Shown: in pieces, positions 46,754 to 61,689 of the stretch
Layout of the letters: the number at the start of each line of letters is the position of its first letter
Position numbering within the stretch: the first letter of the stretch is position 1
NCBI GenBank assembly: GCA_009823395.1
Contig: CM020503.1
Location: 9,550,001-9,614,000 of the forward strand
Source: Thamnaconus septentrionalis
Taxonomy: Eukaryota; Chordata; Actinopteri; Tetraodontiformes; Monacanthidae
DNA length: 64,000 nucleotides
Reading direction: 5' to 3'
Program-made: the position numbers and the translations under genes
Notes under the pieces: generated by a model
The model's input: only the letters and a program-made list of their open reading frames with translations
The model's database searches: none
Told to the model about the DNA's origin: nothing

Positions 46754-48493
46754 AGCACCCACTTAAGAATAAAAATTTTACAAGTTCCCAAAATAAATCA
46801 CCTCAAACGGCCTTCAACATGGAAAGTAGGGAGAAAGAAACCCTGGCGTTCCATCGACAATAGCTGCGACGTCTGACACGGACCACGCCAGTGCAAACAC
46901 AATGCCGTGCTCATGTCCCCCGCGCCTGAATAATTTATTCACATTCACATAAATTTAGAAAATATCCAGGCTGAAATCAATTAAGAAGCGGATGTCCTTC
47001 CCTCACACGTCTCCTCAACAAAAGGCTTTTTCCCCCTTCCGTAATATATGAGTCCCCCGAGCTCTCGACCAAGCCTTGCATTATATTAACGCTGAAATAT
47101 TAAATAGTGGCATTTGAAGTTGGGTAAACATCCAGCGCCGCACTTCCCCAAGTCACATTCAATTAATTAGGCCGCGGCAATACGAACGTGGCCCTCTTTG
47201 ATTTGCGGCAGCGTTTTTCCTCCGACGCAACATGCTAACGACGCGGTTCTTGCTAGCATAAGCAATACTGTACCTGGCACGGCACAATGGCCTGTTTCAA
47301 CGCAGAGGATTGTTTTTTTCCCAACGGAAGAAGCTACTTTTTTAAAAAACCGAATACGTCAAAATGTTCACATTGAGCGACGCTGCCCCAGGACTGCATC
47401 CATGTCGGGGGAGTTGAATGCGAAGTTCAAATAAAGTGGGAGTGACGGCGAGGCCGCTCAAAGGTGGTCTTGAAAGACAAACAAGTCGTGAATCCTCGGG
47501 GAATAGCTTTGCTTGCTCAGATCAGAGAGTTTGTGTGAGGATTACAGCCGACATCGACTAACTGCTGTGCCTCGCTGCCAATCATCTCTTGGTCGGCTCC
47601 GCGTCTCACGAGTCTTATGAGTGTGCGCCGCTCTCCTGGGGAGCACACAGAGCCGCGACGAAAATCAATGGTTTGTAAATAGCTCATATTCTCAGCAGTT
47701 ATTATTGACCACCGAATGAAGTGCTAGAAATCCAATAACAAATAGCCACATTTGGGACGGCGTGCGAGAAAAAAAAAAAAAAAAACTTTGTACAAACAAC
47801 AGGTCTGACTCAAACGTTTCAGTTCAACAGTTGCTCTGTGGTTTGTGAATAACCGTTCAAAAGCCTCGAGTTTGGTCTCAGAGTAAGCGCCATTTTGAGT
47901 TTCGGCTTCGTTTTGAAACCAGAAGGTTCCATATTGGGATGTTTAAGTGGCACCGAAGGTTAACAATGAGCCACGACCCTCCACTTTTTGGCCACTTTTA
48001 CTTGAAATTCGTCCAAATCAAACAAAATGAAAATTAGGATTATTAATTAACATTAATTATTTAATTTTTTTTTACTAGCAATTTACAGAAAAAATGAACT
48101 CCTTTTATAAAAATGAATTTAATGCTTCTTTCCGCATTGACAGCCAATTATTACTTCAGCAACCTTTTTTTCCTTTTCGTAACTGGAAGTTCATGTCCAT
48201 CTCTATATACAGTCAATGGCTAAAACATGCAATTCTGGAGAATTGCCCCAATCGTCTTAGTGACTAAAGAAATAGAGAATTTCTGAGAATGACGGTATGA
48301 CATAGACATACAGTCATCCCTTCATCTTAGGGGCAAAAATAGCAAGGTTATTTGGTTTCATCGTCTCTGCACTTTGTTTGGCACTTTTGGCCTCAGCGAT
48401 GCGAATGACTCAGTCTTCCATCCTGGTCAGACAAAATGACCCTCTACAGTATTTATTTCTCATTTCTCAGTGTCTGTCTTTATTTGTCTTTCT

Positions 48494-48600
48494 ATGTGGC
48501 CCTGCGATGAAGCAGCGACTTGTCCAGGGTGGCAGATCCCTGCTGCCCTGAGTGCAGGAGGCCACGCAGGTTATGGAAAATAGATGAATGCATTTATTTC
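48494..48600 (+). mobile_element. Degraded fragment of the SINE/L2-type 3' end
   Basis: It contains GTGGCCCTGCGATGAAGCAG, CGACTTGTCCAGGGTGG and a tail resembling AATAGATGAATG, in the same order as the intact copy. It is truncated and mutated. Confidence 0.6.
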
Positions 48601-51600
48601 TCTTTGTCTCCACCACTCTGTTCCAGCTTCCCCTCTTCTTAGATTGCCCCTCTCATGGGTGTGAGGGTTTTAATATACAAACTCTCACTGTCCAGCTGAG
48701 CACTCACCTCACTCATTGGTTGTTTAAGCATTTCTCTCTTTCAAACCTTTGCTCATTTCTTCGTCCTCCTACTTTTTCATCCCTTGTTGTTAACCACCCT
48801 GCACAGATTGTGAAATCCCTCGAGCCACTGCGATCTGTGATTGCGAGCTGTATACGTAACACTGACCTGAGTTGACGTTTGTTCCTCTGCGCCAACCACA
48901 CTCAATCTAAGATGACCTTACGCAAAGACCATGCTTAGAATCCCTGTTATTCCGCATTAATGTCTACAATTTTCTTTATTAATGTAAGGGCTGCCACGCT
49001 GGGTTCACATGACAGGGTTGTTACAATGTTCTAATTGGTTTTAATCTCGTCCTGTGTTTTCATTCTCTATCATCCATCTTTTATAACCTCTGTGCATCTG
49101 CTCTCTGCTTGGCTTCAGCCTCTCAGCTCTTATACTTGGCTGCTTTTTCACCCCCCGCCTCCCCCCAGCCTACACATAGTACCTCAGATCCAACGCCTTC
49201 AGCCTCATCCAGCATCCCTTTCTACACGGCATCCATCTTCCAAGCCCTCCCCCAGTTTTCACGCTCTGCAGTTCTCATTTCTGTTTCTTTTCCTGTGACA
49301 CCTCCATCTTTCAAGTTCGATGTCATTTTCCACTCTCACTTGTCTTCCCTTATTTATTATTTCCCCCTTGCACACACATAACATTTTTTTTTTCAATTTC
49401 CCCAAGCTGTGGCTCCATTGATTTGTACGACACCAGCTGCAATAAAGCATCACTGTCTGCGCGCATCAGCATCTCTGGAGCATATGGCTACAAATTAGAC
49501 AGTGGGTAAGTGGAGATAAGCAAAACTAATTGTGTTAACAGTGGAAACAGTCGCGTGCCAAATGAATTTGAAGAGAGCAAGGGGTACATGGCATGTACAA
49601 GTCTTAATGGGATTTTGAGAGACATTAAGGAGCAACAAAGAAAAAAAATCTGAAAACAATGACAGAAGCAAACATGTCACAAAGGGAAAAACAGAGGAAT
49701 TAATGAGCGACGAGTGAAAACACTAGTGAGACATTTTTAATCAGTCTGCCCAATCCATGTGTAAAGGACTTCATTTGAATCACGCCCGTCCCAACCCCCA
49801 AAACAGCCTTAGAAAATGTATTTCAATTGCCTCCTCATGTATTCACTATTGATCCTGTGGAGAATTAATTCAAGGCATTGTATAATGGTGGAAGAAATAG
49901 TCAGTGCACGAGTGCTGGAGCCGCCTTCACCAACACTGCAACAAATTCAGCCACTATTGAAGAGCGGTGAAGGGCTTACTTTGCTAAATCTATGAGTGTT
50001 TAAATGACCCAGCATGATGCCTCCTGACCTCCTCGTCTGTGCTGCTCCACCTGCTTTCGAATTTTCTTTGCCGTCCTTTTGAATCTTTTGCTTTTTCAGT
50101 ATGTGGCTTTTGGCATGAATTATGCATGAACAGTTTCAAAATCGCAAAGATTCAGCCGCAAAATTAAACGTTGAGTGCTTTTGTGTCTCTCTCCTATTTT
50201 CCGGCTTTCGTGCATTGCCAAGACACACTCTCACACCCTCGCGCACGCAAACACACAAGCACATATTGAACGGTGTTCATGGCCCCATGAAGCAGCAGCC
50301 TGTGACGGGCCGAGGGAATTCCAAAAGGTCAGTGTAAAATATAGAGCTGACTTACAATTACACACAAACACACACACATCCATCAGATGCAATAAACTGT
50401 TAGCTGGACATACAACACAGGCACAGAGATTAACTAAGAAAACAAAAAAACAACACAAACAAGCCTGGCTAGCAAAACGCAGCCTCGCACACAACCACAC
50501 AAGTGAAAACACACAACCAAGTGTGCTGGTGTTCAGTCTAGATCAGTGGTGTAGTCTGCGTGATATGCTGGTAAACTACATATAACCATTAGAAAAGGAT
50601 CTGAATTACCAAACAACCACTAAAAAATTCTCAAAGGTAAGTATCAGAAAGTTTTTTTTGACATTTTGTTCTCTTTCCCGTTTAGAAATGTGATTGAAAG
50701 GATGTTTTCTGTTTTGGTCTGTTTGAGAACCATTGCCTTAGCACCACTAGATAATTTATTTGTGTGTTTGCACCACTTTTTGCATTTTTTATATATACAT
50801 ATATAAAAGTGTGTTAATTATTTATTCATTTTTCTTTATTTTAACAAATGTGTCTTGTGATTTGAAACTGATATGTATCTTGTGTTGCTTACAATACATT
50901 TACATTTAGACAATGACATCGTCAGTCTTTCATGCTCTCACTTGTATGGGGATGCTGGATGCTTGATGCATTACTGAGCACAATGGCGCTTCTAGTTTTG
51001 TGATGTTTTAAAGCAGCTGCTGCCGGACAGATGTGTAAATCAGAGTATAGCAACTAGAATAATCTAGACTACACTGCTGGTCTAGATGGCAGCAGATTGA
51101 GTGGTGGGTGACCAAGTGACTCACTACTGCAGGTGACTGCCCGTTTGGCTCGTCTGTACAGACACCATGCAAACACAAAAAATGAGCAGCAAGCCCTCAC
51201 ACACACTCCAGCTGAATGTTTCCAGAGACAGGTTTGTCAGATGGAGGGATGACTCACCGCATTGTCTCTAGTTACAGCTCACAGGAGTTACAAACCCTGA
51301 CTTCAAAGTCTGACCTGTTTGCCTTCACCGAGGAGGAAGGACATCACGCATCCTACCTGGCATTAACGATGGGGGCAACTTATATTTGGTCGGCATAAAA
51401 AACAGTCACAGGAAGATAGAAGAACATTGATGAATGTTGCTGCTACTCTGGTTCAAAGTGCTTTGGAACAGCACTGAGACTAGATGGTGAATTTAATGAC
51501 GTTCACTTACTAAGGAGTAAGAAAAAAAATGACATTTAGCGGTTTTCTCCCTTTTCGACAAAATCCTCAGAAGAGATCTGTTATTACTCTCATATCACAC

Positions 51601-54600
51601 CTGAAGACTGCTCAGGGATGGCTAATGCTTCTGTCACACCAACCCTGGCATTTCTGCACCTCAAATTACCACAACAGACTAAATATGTTGTACTTGAAGG
51701 GGCTGTATTACACACATTGTGCAGTTTTCTATATTTCTCATTCCTGTTAATGAAAAAACAGCATATCCATGAGGGTTAGCGTTAGGCCCTGTGTTTGCAG
51801 CCCACCACAAAAACTTGGTTTCTGTTAAAACTGAAGTTTTGTTGGACCAGTTAACAGTGAAGACTGTGGGTGTTTTCACTAACCTGTTTGAATTGAAGCA
51901 TCTAACAATTTGAAAAGTCAAGCAAGCAAATAAGCAAATGCTGGACTCGCATTTCTGGTTAATGACAGACAGGGAACACATTATTTGGATATATATAAAT
52001 ATATATATATATGTTAGTACAGTTTTAAAAAGAGGCTGTTGTATACATTAATGCAAAGAAAGCATAGGGTTACTGAAACCTAAATATATGCTGTGGAGAA
52101 TTTATGCTGAAAAACTCCTTTTCTGTATTGTCAAAAAACTTATTGTTTGACACAACACACAACACCCCCGCAAGAGCCATTATCTCCACAGATGCACTTG
52201 ATCAACAAAGACAGCTCAGACTGAAGTCATCAGTCCTCCTGGTTGGTGACTGGAATCTGAGATGAACTTTGGACTACACTTCAATTTTCTTTATGGTCAG
52301 GAGTTTCATTTTTCAGTTTCCTCACAGCCTGCCAGCATTCACAAGTAGCATTGGTTTATGTGAGTCGAGGTCTTCTAAGGAGACTGGCCAATAGTAATGC
52401 TGCTTTAAGGAGCAAACAGGCCATAACTTTCGCGCTCATTTACAGGAAGTAGTCTTTGTGAGGTGCAGCTGCAGCTATCCATCATTGTTGTAATCGATTA
52501 ATCTATCAATTATTTTCTTAAACTTTGTTTGATTAAATAATTATTTGCCTTGTCCTTCATTTCAAAACCAATTTGATAAAACAACAACCGCAAAAAGTAT
52601 AAAAGTGAAAGGATTTCGTCAAGGTCAGCATCAAAATAAGCGTTGGAGTGAAATAAAGCAGGGGAACCCATGATTAGAAGCAGCGAATTTACAGAAACAA
52701 AGCTTTGAGTGTAATCATTTTTTTTGTATCGTTTCAGTTCTACTCCAAAGCCTCACATGGCAGCTGTCACCTTCACCAAACAGCTCGTCTTCAAGAAATG
52801 TGACTGTGTTAATGAACAAATAAAAAAAAAAACACCTGCTCGATGTGCAAGATAAACAACCAAAGAGGTGGTTGATGAGAGTAAAAGAGGAGAAAATAAT
52901 CAAACACATGTTGAGCATCGAAGCAACAGGCGTTAATTTGTGTCCAATATAACAGCACCAAGATGTCATGGATTTTGTCCACGTCCTAAATCTCCTGCTG
53001 TGAGCGATAGCTGCCCCATCCAGAACCTTCGGTGCTTCCATTTGATCTCTTGCAGCCCAGAGCAGCAGGAGAACAGCTCAAAGTATTTTCAATCATGGTG
53101 ACAGGTTCAAATCCACTTTCAGAAAGATATCAGAGAGCCAACAGGGTGCATCCACATCAGCGGGGGACTGAATTAAGAATAAAGACCAAAGAAAAGACCA
53201 GTTGCTCGCTACATTGGTACAACACACCCTCAGCCCAGTTCTTGTTCACTGGGAGTCCACTTATTTTTTTCCTGTTTGTATTCTCTCCATCTTGTTATAT
53301 TCATGCATCAATTCCTACTGACTGCGGGGCTTCGTTGTTGTTGCAGTTCCAGCTGTCCAGTGACGCTGCACTGAGCTCCACTGTGCAGCACAAAGCAGAA
53401 ATGCAGCAACGCCTTTCCCAAAAGCTAAAAATTTGAAACCTGAGAAAACTGAGACTGAAACCCAATTAATGGCCTGGTTCTATTTTGTGGTAAAAATGGT
53501 CCAGTCAGACTGACTTTGACAGGGAGCTAAAAAGGGGGCCTTGTAATTCTCAGAATACATCCCGCTCTGGTTTGTTCTTTTGGCTGGTATGAAATTATGT
53601 TTGTATAACCCCCGCGGGGCGACATCCACACTTATATACACAATCAGCTGCAGGGAAACACACATCATAAATGAATAATGTGAAGTACGCTCCAATAACA
53701 TTGGAGTTACCATCTGCTCTCGCTTGGAGACATCTTAAAAGGTTTCCACCTGCGCCAGAGTACTAATACACAGAGCAACGAACGGCATGCAGCAAAACCT
53801 AGTAGACGTCATGTGGACATAATTGTTATTTGCTCTATGTTTCACTGTCTTTTAAAGGCAAGAAAATAAAAGAACAATTTCAAAGAGTTTAGAACAGAGA
53901 ACTCATGGTGATGAAAGGCTGGTGGTCGTAACTAAAAATATGTGCACAGCTGCAATGAGCTGCTGTTCTGCTTGCAGCCCTTTTCATATTTAGTCTGGAA
54001 AGCCTATAAGCATGTTTGCAGCTCAAATCACAAATGAAATCTGAGTTACAAATTCAGTGACCTCGTTGACAATAATAATTTGTGCGAACATTCAGTAGGA
54101 TTATTAGATTTAGGCTCTAACTGCTGCCTACTCTGGCAGTCAAATGCTGCAGCCTGCTCTGTATCTACTGTAAGTCTGTGCTCACAACAGTTATTCATCA
54201 CAATTACTGAGTCATCATTATCAAAATTCCAAATCTTACAAAACAAAATCAGTGACTGTTTTATTCCAACTATAAAGTAGACACACACCATTGCACAACA
54301 TGCTGTATTGTATATAAGCACTCCATCCTACTTGGATAGCCGTGCAGCACAGGTACAGCTGCCATGTTAACAATGCAACAAAGGGGGTGACACACCTGCA
54401 ACTGTCCCCAAGACAAACTGTCACACTCATTGCATTCCCAATGGACTAACACATGTACATGCATGCATTTGACAAGCAACAACAAAATCCAAGCAACAGT
54501 GAGTGTGAATTAGCGGCACGTCCGACCCATGAGATCCAAGAGGGCGTTCAGTATTGTGGGCCGAACAGCAACCTAATCAAAGAGTGAACTTCTATCTGTC

Positions 54601-54615
54601 CATATGTCTGTCTGT

Positions 54616-54617
<2 letters not shown>

Positions 54618-54650
<33 letters not shown>
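54618..54650. repeat. (GA)n microsatellite
   Basis: 16 GA units. Confidence 0.95.
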
Positions 54651-54654
<4 letters not shown>

Positions 54655-55909
54655 GTAGAGAATTCCCAAGCGAGACAAGAATTATTCAGTGAAACAAGTT
54701 TATAGCTGAAGCCCCACGGCTGCCTTTCTATATTTGGATCAATGGTGCTTTCTTGTGTGTAACCAAGACTGGGGTGGAGGGAGTGCAGTGAGGCGGACCA
54801 ATAACAACACACACCGTGCAAACGCAGGACTTCACAGTGTATCGGAGAGTAATCTACATCCTGCCTGTCCCTCTTTGCAAAAAAACAAAAAAAAATCTTT
54901 AAATAAAAAAAAATTTCCTCTGACTCACAACACAGGGCAACACGCAGCAGGAAAAAACGGCAGTGAACGAGGGGACAGAGGTAGTAGTAAGGTCACAGGA
55001 GTATTTGTGTGTGTGTGTGTGTGGGGGGGGGTTACTAACTGGAGGGTTTCCAGTTTTCATTAGAAAAACTAGGCTTACTAAAATATGACCAGAGAAAAAT
55101 GACTAAATGATGATCTCCAAAAGGTCTAGAGTTAGCGTTCTGTTTAGGAGGAAATCAAGGTGTTAACTGTGTGAGATATGCACAGTGATCTTTCAGGTGA
55201 ACAGTACAGTGGCATTTTTCTCCTTTTCTTAGACTGGAAATTGACTTAATCAAAGCAAAGTGGTTGTCCAGCAAAGTGACTGACCAAATTTTCAGATCAA
55301 GTTAGGTGTTTCCTTATTGCTCTCTACTTGTAACGGATTGAGTATGCTGGTAGAACTAGTCTGGTCATTTTTAGTCTGATACACTGGTACAGTTGGGAAC
55401 ATGGTCAGGTCAGTAACTCTTTATTCTGTTTTCTCTGTAAAATTGAAAACAGGACAGGAGGAAAGCAGACAAGGTAGAGAATAGGAGAAATTATACTCAG
55501 TGAGTCACTGAGACATTTATTTCATGCTTAAAATTGATATGTCTTTTCTCTCATCTCTCCAACATTCATGTGTGTGCTTGTGCATCCCAGAAGCTAGTTA
55601 GGGGTAACTTAATCCCCCAAGTGGTATAGATGAAGGCTTTGTCAATCAATCCGCAATCTAGAGATCAATGTGACCCCACTGAGGGAGAAATTTAACAGCT
55701 TCTGAGGAGTCCCACTCTTAACCCAATATTCTCCTTAATCAGCACATCTGTGAATAACAAGTATTCAATTTCACGGGCAATCACACGCTCAACTGCACAA
55801 ACACGCATTCATGTTTTTGCAGCACAACCAAGATTCATCTTATGTTCTTACTTTCATGTCCATGCATATTTTAAAACCTACACCAGCTGTGTATATCTGT
55901 ATGTGTGCC

Positions 55910-55912
<3 letters not shown>

Positions 55913-55947
<35 letters not shown>

Positions 55948-56055
55948 TTCATCTTAAAAGACGCATTAACGCTGCACTGTATTAATTGTAGTCTTTGAAG
56001 CCAGTAATTCACACTGGCCCTGTTGTGTGGTTAAGGAGATGTGCATACTTGCGAC

Positions 56056-56088
<33 letters not shown>
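55913..56088. repeat. Two (GT)n tracts 115 bp apart
   Basis: GT tracts at 55913-55946 and 56060-56088. Confidence 0.93.
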
Positions 56089-56090
<2 letters not shown>

Positions 56091-56199
56091 ATATGCATTA
56101 TGTGTTCTGGCGATTTAAAACTACTTTGATCCATCTAAAAGCATGTTTGAAGCTCTGATTGATATCCATGGAAGCAACAGGCTGTCAGATCCAGGGGGC

Positions 56200-56690
56200 A
56201 AAAGGGAGGACAGCAGCAACGAAAGGAAAAGAAAGAAAGAAAAATAATGGAAAGGAAGGAATCAAAAGAAGAGGAAAAACAAAAGGAAGGAAAGCGTTAG
56301 AGAATTAGTTGAAGTGAGAGGAGAACAAAGCCTTGTTAGTAAAGTGGGGGAAAGGGAGAAGATGAATTAACACAGTGAAAAAGATGCAGTAATCAAAGAA
56401 GATATGGTAAGTCAAGGGAAGTACAAGAATGTAGAAAAGAAGACATAAGGAAAATGAAAGGGGAGAAAAAAGAAAGGAAAATTATGTCACGGCAAAAAAA
56501 GTTAAAGACTTCCTTGGATAGAAGAAAGTGAAAAAAGGAAATAAAAGAAGACAAAAAATATAAGAGAAGGGAAGAAACACGGGGAAAGGATGCGAGGAAG
56601 AAAAGAACAGAGAAAGGCCGAATGACGATTCAACCTTAGAGAGAGAAAGAATCAAGAAAAATAGAGCAAATGAGCAGAAAAGTGTAGCGT
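56200..56690. repeat. Purine-rich low-complexity tract
   Basis: About 490 bp dominated by A and G on the plus strand with GGAAAGGAAGG, AGAAAGAAAG and GAAGAGG words, with few pyrimidines. Not coding. Confidence 0.85.
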
Positions 56691-58198
56691 CACAGGCACT
56701 AAACAGAAGAGGAAATGAGAAAACTACCTGTGGGCTCTTCAGGCTGCGAAGGCCCGAGAGCTTCAGTGGAGTATCAGCATGCAGATGGATGGCAAAGTGT
56801 GTATGAATGTTTTATTCAACCTCTAGATTAAGCCTACATTACAGAATGAACCTAATGAAGAATGCCCCCCGGCTGCAGGTTAATAACTACATACAGGAAG
56901 ACATGATCGCCAACCAGAGGGCCAGAATAACTGAATGGATCCAGTGGGCGCAGGGGGGAAAGGCTCTGTCTGGCCCTGTGAGTGATCCGAGAGAGTAGAA
57001 TCACAGCAGCCACTCACAGACAGCATGAAGATACTGGGTGGGCGTGTGTCAGAAAGTTCTTTCAGCAATGATCCACTGATTGGCAATTGTTTGGGATGAC
57101 GTCTACAAGGAAACTCAACAATAAAGATGACAAGAAGAGTAAATATTAGCACCAATAAGTACTATTACCAGAAAACTATGCTATGACTGACAGTCATGGC
57201 TATGAGAGAAAGAACAACAGCAAAAGGCGACTTAGGTGTCGTGGTATTTCAATCAGAAGTCTGATCATCTGTTCAGTCAGACAACAATCCTTCATAACCT
57301 GACTGGGACACAAGATGCCAGGCAATCTTTGACTTCCTTTGCTTGCTCCACTTTTTACAAAATGTGTGGGCACTTTGTTTTCTTCCTCTTCCAAACGTGC
57401 AAGGCGCAATAGTAGGCAGTAAACAGAAAGACAAACATGCTGCTTTCTGTGGATCTATAGAGTGTTTTTTGTCTGTTTGTTCTAGCAATTTGTCTGCACC
57501 ACTGGAGTCAACAACTGTGTCCGGGTGCAATATGGGACCTTTAGCTATACAGGCAATATTACACAATACACATATAGGCATGTATAGGTGCCATATATTT
57601 ACCTCGTAATCAATATGTCGTATTCCTTAACATTGACAGAACATGTTCAGTGTTTCAGATTTTGAATGCTTTTGCATCCAATCGATCAAATTAAATTGAT
57701 TTTTTTAAATTATTGATGTAAAGTCATCATCTGTTTCATGTTGAATGCAAATAGCAAAAGTAAAAAAAAAAATAGTATTTTCTCCCTCATATTAAACGTT
57801 AAAAATTAAAATAATATAGTGCTTTGTATACTTCAATACTGTTGTGTATATAGCATACTTCAAGTTTCATTGCTGTTTTCATGTTTTGGCGTTCTAGATC
57901 CTCACTTATATTAAATGCCATATTAGCTCCATGTGTCTTGTGATTCGCTGGTAGGAAAGGAGTCAAACAAAACCTGTGTCCAGTACATTCCCACTGTGAG
58001 AGCTCTGTGCTAACTGGCCCTGGCACTTGGACTGTGTCTTGAACTCTGGCTGTGGGATTATCCCTATAATGCAATGTATGCAATCTCATAATGCATATTA
58101 CACATTAGATATTATGTAACACACAATCAGCATAATCTCTCCTCCGCTTTCTATGGATGGAGCATCATGGATAGGCTTTTTTCTTTCCATGCTCATGG

Positions 58199-58321
58199 AG
58201 ACACACACACACACACACGCACACACACACGCCGCACACACACGCTCTCTGGGTCATATTGCAGATGTTCACATCCAGTATCTGCCAGCCTGTGTTTTGT
58301 TTGTTTTTTTGCCTGCGAGTG

Positions 58322-58374
<53 letters not shown>

Positions 58375-58473
58375 GTGTGATGGTGAGGGGTTCTGGCAGC
58401 GCGGTGCTCAGACTTACGTCTCTTGCTAATGTCACACACAGAAAAGTGCCTGGGGGAAGGTAGCTAAGCTACG

Positions 58474-58507
<34 letters not shown>
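58199..58507. repeat. Cluster of CA and GT microsatellites
   Basis: CA at 58199-58217, GT at 58318-58378 and CA at 58477-58507, in opposing orientations within 310 bp. Confidence 0.95.
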
Positions 58508-58511
<4 letters not shown>

Positions 58512-60463
58512 ATAAATAAATGAGTATGAACATTGAGAGGGAACATTTAAACTTAGTGCACTTGTGCTTCCATGCAGTCAGTTCGATGGCGTCCCTTCAG
58601 TGGTATGGATATCTATATGGGGATGACTTGGCGGGACACACACACTCATGTTTTTGGGCTTTTTTGCTGTTAGTCCCTGATATCACAAGTGCACTGGCAA
58701 CAAGTTCAAAATTTAGAGCTGCGACACCATTTCAACACTTCACACAGACCTACATGAAATAGTTTTCTTCTCTGAGACGCTCACACACAAGGTCTCACAA
58801 GGTTGAAACACTTGAAATTCTGTGGGGACCTCAGCTGTTCAGTGTTTCCCGTACATTGATGCCTTTACACCAGCTTTTTCCACGGTAGCTTGCCATGTCC
58901 ATTTCAAACAGCTCCTAGGAGTAAGTGCGTGAACAGCAGCATAAACAAAAACAAAAAGAGTAGAGGACGGTTGAAATGATTTCCATGCTCATCTCACTTT
59001 GTTTTGTGTGTTAAATCCTCTCTTTCTTGATGTATTTTCCCCTCCTAAATCTCATTTTCGTCATTAATCTTCCCGCTCCGCTCCATGATCACTGCTTCCT
59101 CCCACCGACTGAGAAATAAATGCACTTTACAAGTCGTTTGGCTGTGACATACTCGGCCGCACTCCCCACCCCCACCTTCTCCTTCCCTTAATTTCAGAAG
59201 TAGATACCCCTGTGGTGCTGAGATTTTAGCGCTATTACCGACGACTGCCAAAAGGAGGCGTGTCATCCAGTGCGTGTGCGTGGGCCTGAGAGTGCTGCCA
59301 AGAATTAGTACAGTTTGATAACAGAGCAGATGGATAACATAAGCGCGTCTGATTTTTTTTTTTGGTCCACAGAGGGTGCGGAACAGGCCTTTGGTAAAAC
59401 TAACAAAGCCGAGTGGCACTGAGTCTGTCAGCTCTCACCCAGCATGTCAGAGCTCCCACGCTGACCTTTGTCAAAACAGGTCGGCATAAACACCATATGT
59501 CCGAAATGCATTTTCAAAATGAGGCCATTATTTTTCAGAACACACAGAGGAGTGGGGCAAATGCCGCTATTTTCAATTGCTGCCGTTGCTCTTTTTTGAA
59601 ATCGCTAGAGTGCACCAAATGGAAGCACCAGCACAAAGATTAACCGAACAAAGCTTAAAGAGGAAAAATAGAAGTTCTGCTCCGGAGCGAGTCTGAATCA
59701 GAGACAGAAATGCTTGTTGAGAGGCAGAGAGGACGCAGTCGCGTGACAACAGGGTGGATTATAGGTATTTAGGAGCGCCTGTCGTCCACTCCTGCTTCAT
59801 TCTTTTTTTTTTCATTGCTTTCCCATCGCTTTCTATCGCTTTATTGCTTATGATCCACATCCCTTCCTTAATCCAATCAGAAAATCACCACTCACGACAG
59901 TTACCCCACACACACGAACGCTCCCCCAATCCAGCCGGTCCAATGGAGCTGACACTTGCAAGAGATCATAATCACACATGCGTGTTGTGGTGCACAAACC
60001 ATCATACCCATTGCATCATTGCATGCAGAAGCAGCCCCTCACTCATGCATGCAACACGGACGAAAAGCTTGTAAGTCCGCGTCCTGTGCATGCATGTGTG
60101 TGTTTGTGTTTCTGTGCGCGTGTGTGTCTGTGCGTGTGTGTAATCAGATTATATAAACTAGGTTTGGGTTTATGCCGTTGTGACAGATTACACCCAAATG
60201 AATAGAAGAGAAGGTTTGGCAGGATAAGAGGAGAAACAGCTGGACCAGAAGTAAAAGGTGGGTTTGGGACTAGAGTGCAAGTCATGTGCAGGTGAAGACG
60301 TCCGTCCAATCAGGCTGCAAGTGAGGAAACGTTGGACCCGGAAAGGCACAAATAAGAACAAGTTGGGCAAAGAGAAAACAGGAATGTTGGATCGAGGGCG
60401 AACAACAGAGGACGTAAGAGGGAGAGAAAGGTGAGGAAGACGGTGGCAGAGTGGATCTGACGG

Positions 60464-60501
60464 GGAGAGAGAGATACAGAGAGAGAGAGAGAGGGAGAGA
60501 G

Positions 60502-60566
<65 letters not shown>

Positions 60567-60583
60567 CATATAGAGGGAGAGAG

Positions 60584-60641
<58 letters not shown>
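60464..60641. repeat. (GA)n array with regular GATACA interruptions
   Basis: Long GA runs broken by GATACAGAG at about 60471, 60501, 60589 and 60638 and by GATACATATAGAGG near 60563: a higher-order repeat inside a purine-rich 60200-60780 stretch. Confidence 0.93.
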
Positions 60642-60642
<1 letters not shown>

Positions 60643-61689
60643 CAGACGCGGGTGAAGCAGGCAGCCGAGAAGAGAGAGAGACAAGAGGCAATCCGAAAAG
60701 ATGTGGGAGGAAGACAAGAGTGAGACCAAAGATAGACAAGAGAAATATGACAGTAAATCAAACAGGGAGAAGAGAAAAAAAAAACTACTCCTATTTTTAG
60801 CTGTCAATAAAAAGCACAGCAGCAGAAATCCTTGCACAGAGAACCTCACGCAGAAACCTTTACTCACCTTTCAGCAAACAGTTCTGACTCAACAGCCCAC
60901 ATTTTAATTCATTCGCTTCTCTGTTACTCCTGATATTCCTGTCTGGCTATTAGAGCAGACAGGTGTTGACGATGTCGACAGATGGAAGAAAAGAATATAA
61001 TAACAACAACAACAATAATAATAATAAATGCTCCACATGCGTAAAATTGATTAAGCCGATATTAGATTTAACCAGATTAAGCGACTAAAAAGCTCAAATT
61101 GACACAATCACCTGATGAAACTAATGAGGGTAATGAGGGTTTTAGTGAAATGGATAAACGCACGCTGTGCCTGTGGTGTTAAAGTGGTGCAAAGATAATG
61201 GAACACGCAGTCATTTCGGGCCCATTCAGAGCCACTGTCAGTGGATGATGTGAGGCTCCACTGGTTCGGTGGCACTGCTGCTTGATCAGACGGCTAGATG
61301 ACGAAACCTCATCAAAGACGCATTTAGCTGCACGCACCGGATAATAGATTGTAAAAGACTTTGATTTCTGACAACAGCAGATAAAATAATAGACATTATC
61401 CCAGTCAAATCCTGGGGATTTAGTGGAGCTTTTTTGCAACAGCATGGATCATATTATTCTTACTGTCTTGCACAATTCTCCTCTCATTATTATGGCAATT
61501 AGCAACTTAGTTTTAAACATTTGTTTATTTGAAAAGTTCCAAGTTCTCGCAACGCTTTTGGCTTTTTCTCTGTGCCAGATTTGTCGCTTAAAAAAACAGA
61601 AAACGCTGCGCACGATTTCACACATGACACGCAGACAATATGTTCCTGTGAGTGAGGAGTGAAGTCTAGAAAATGTGCGTTTGATGCCG

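Larger units (their letters stand above)
38242..47000. other. Gene-free stretch
   Basis: Microsatellites, a pyrimidine-rich segment (39800-40080) and two near-palindrome copies. ORFs on both strands lack recognisable domains. Confidence 0.6.

Noticed and set aside
60188..60867. Minus-strand ORFs of 159-185 codons
   Set aside because: They are Ser/Leu translations of the GA array.
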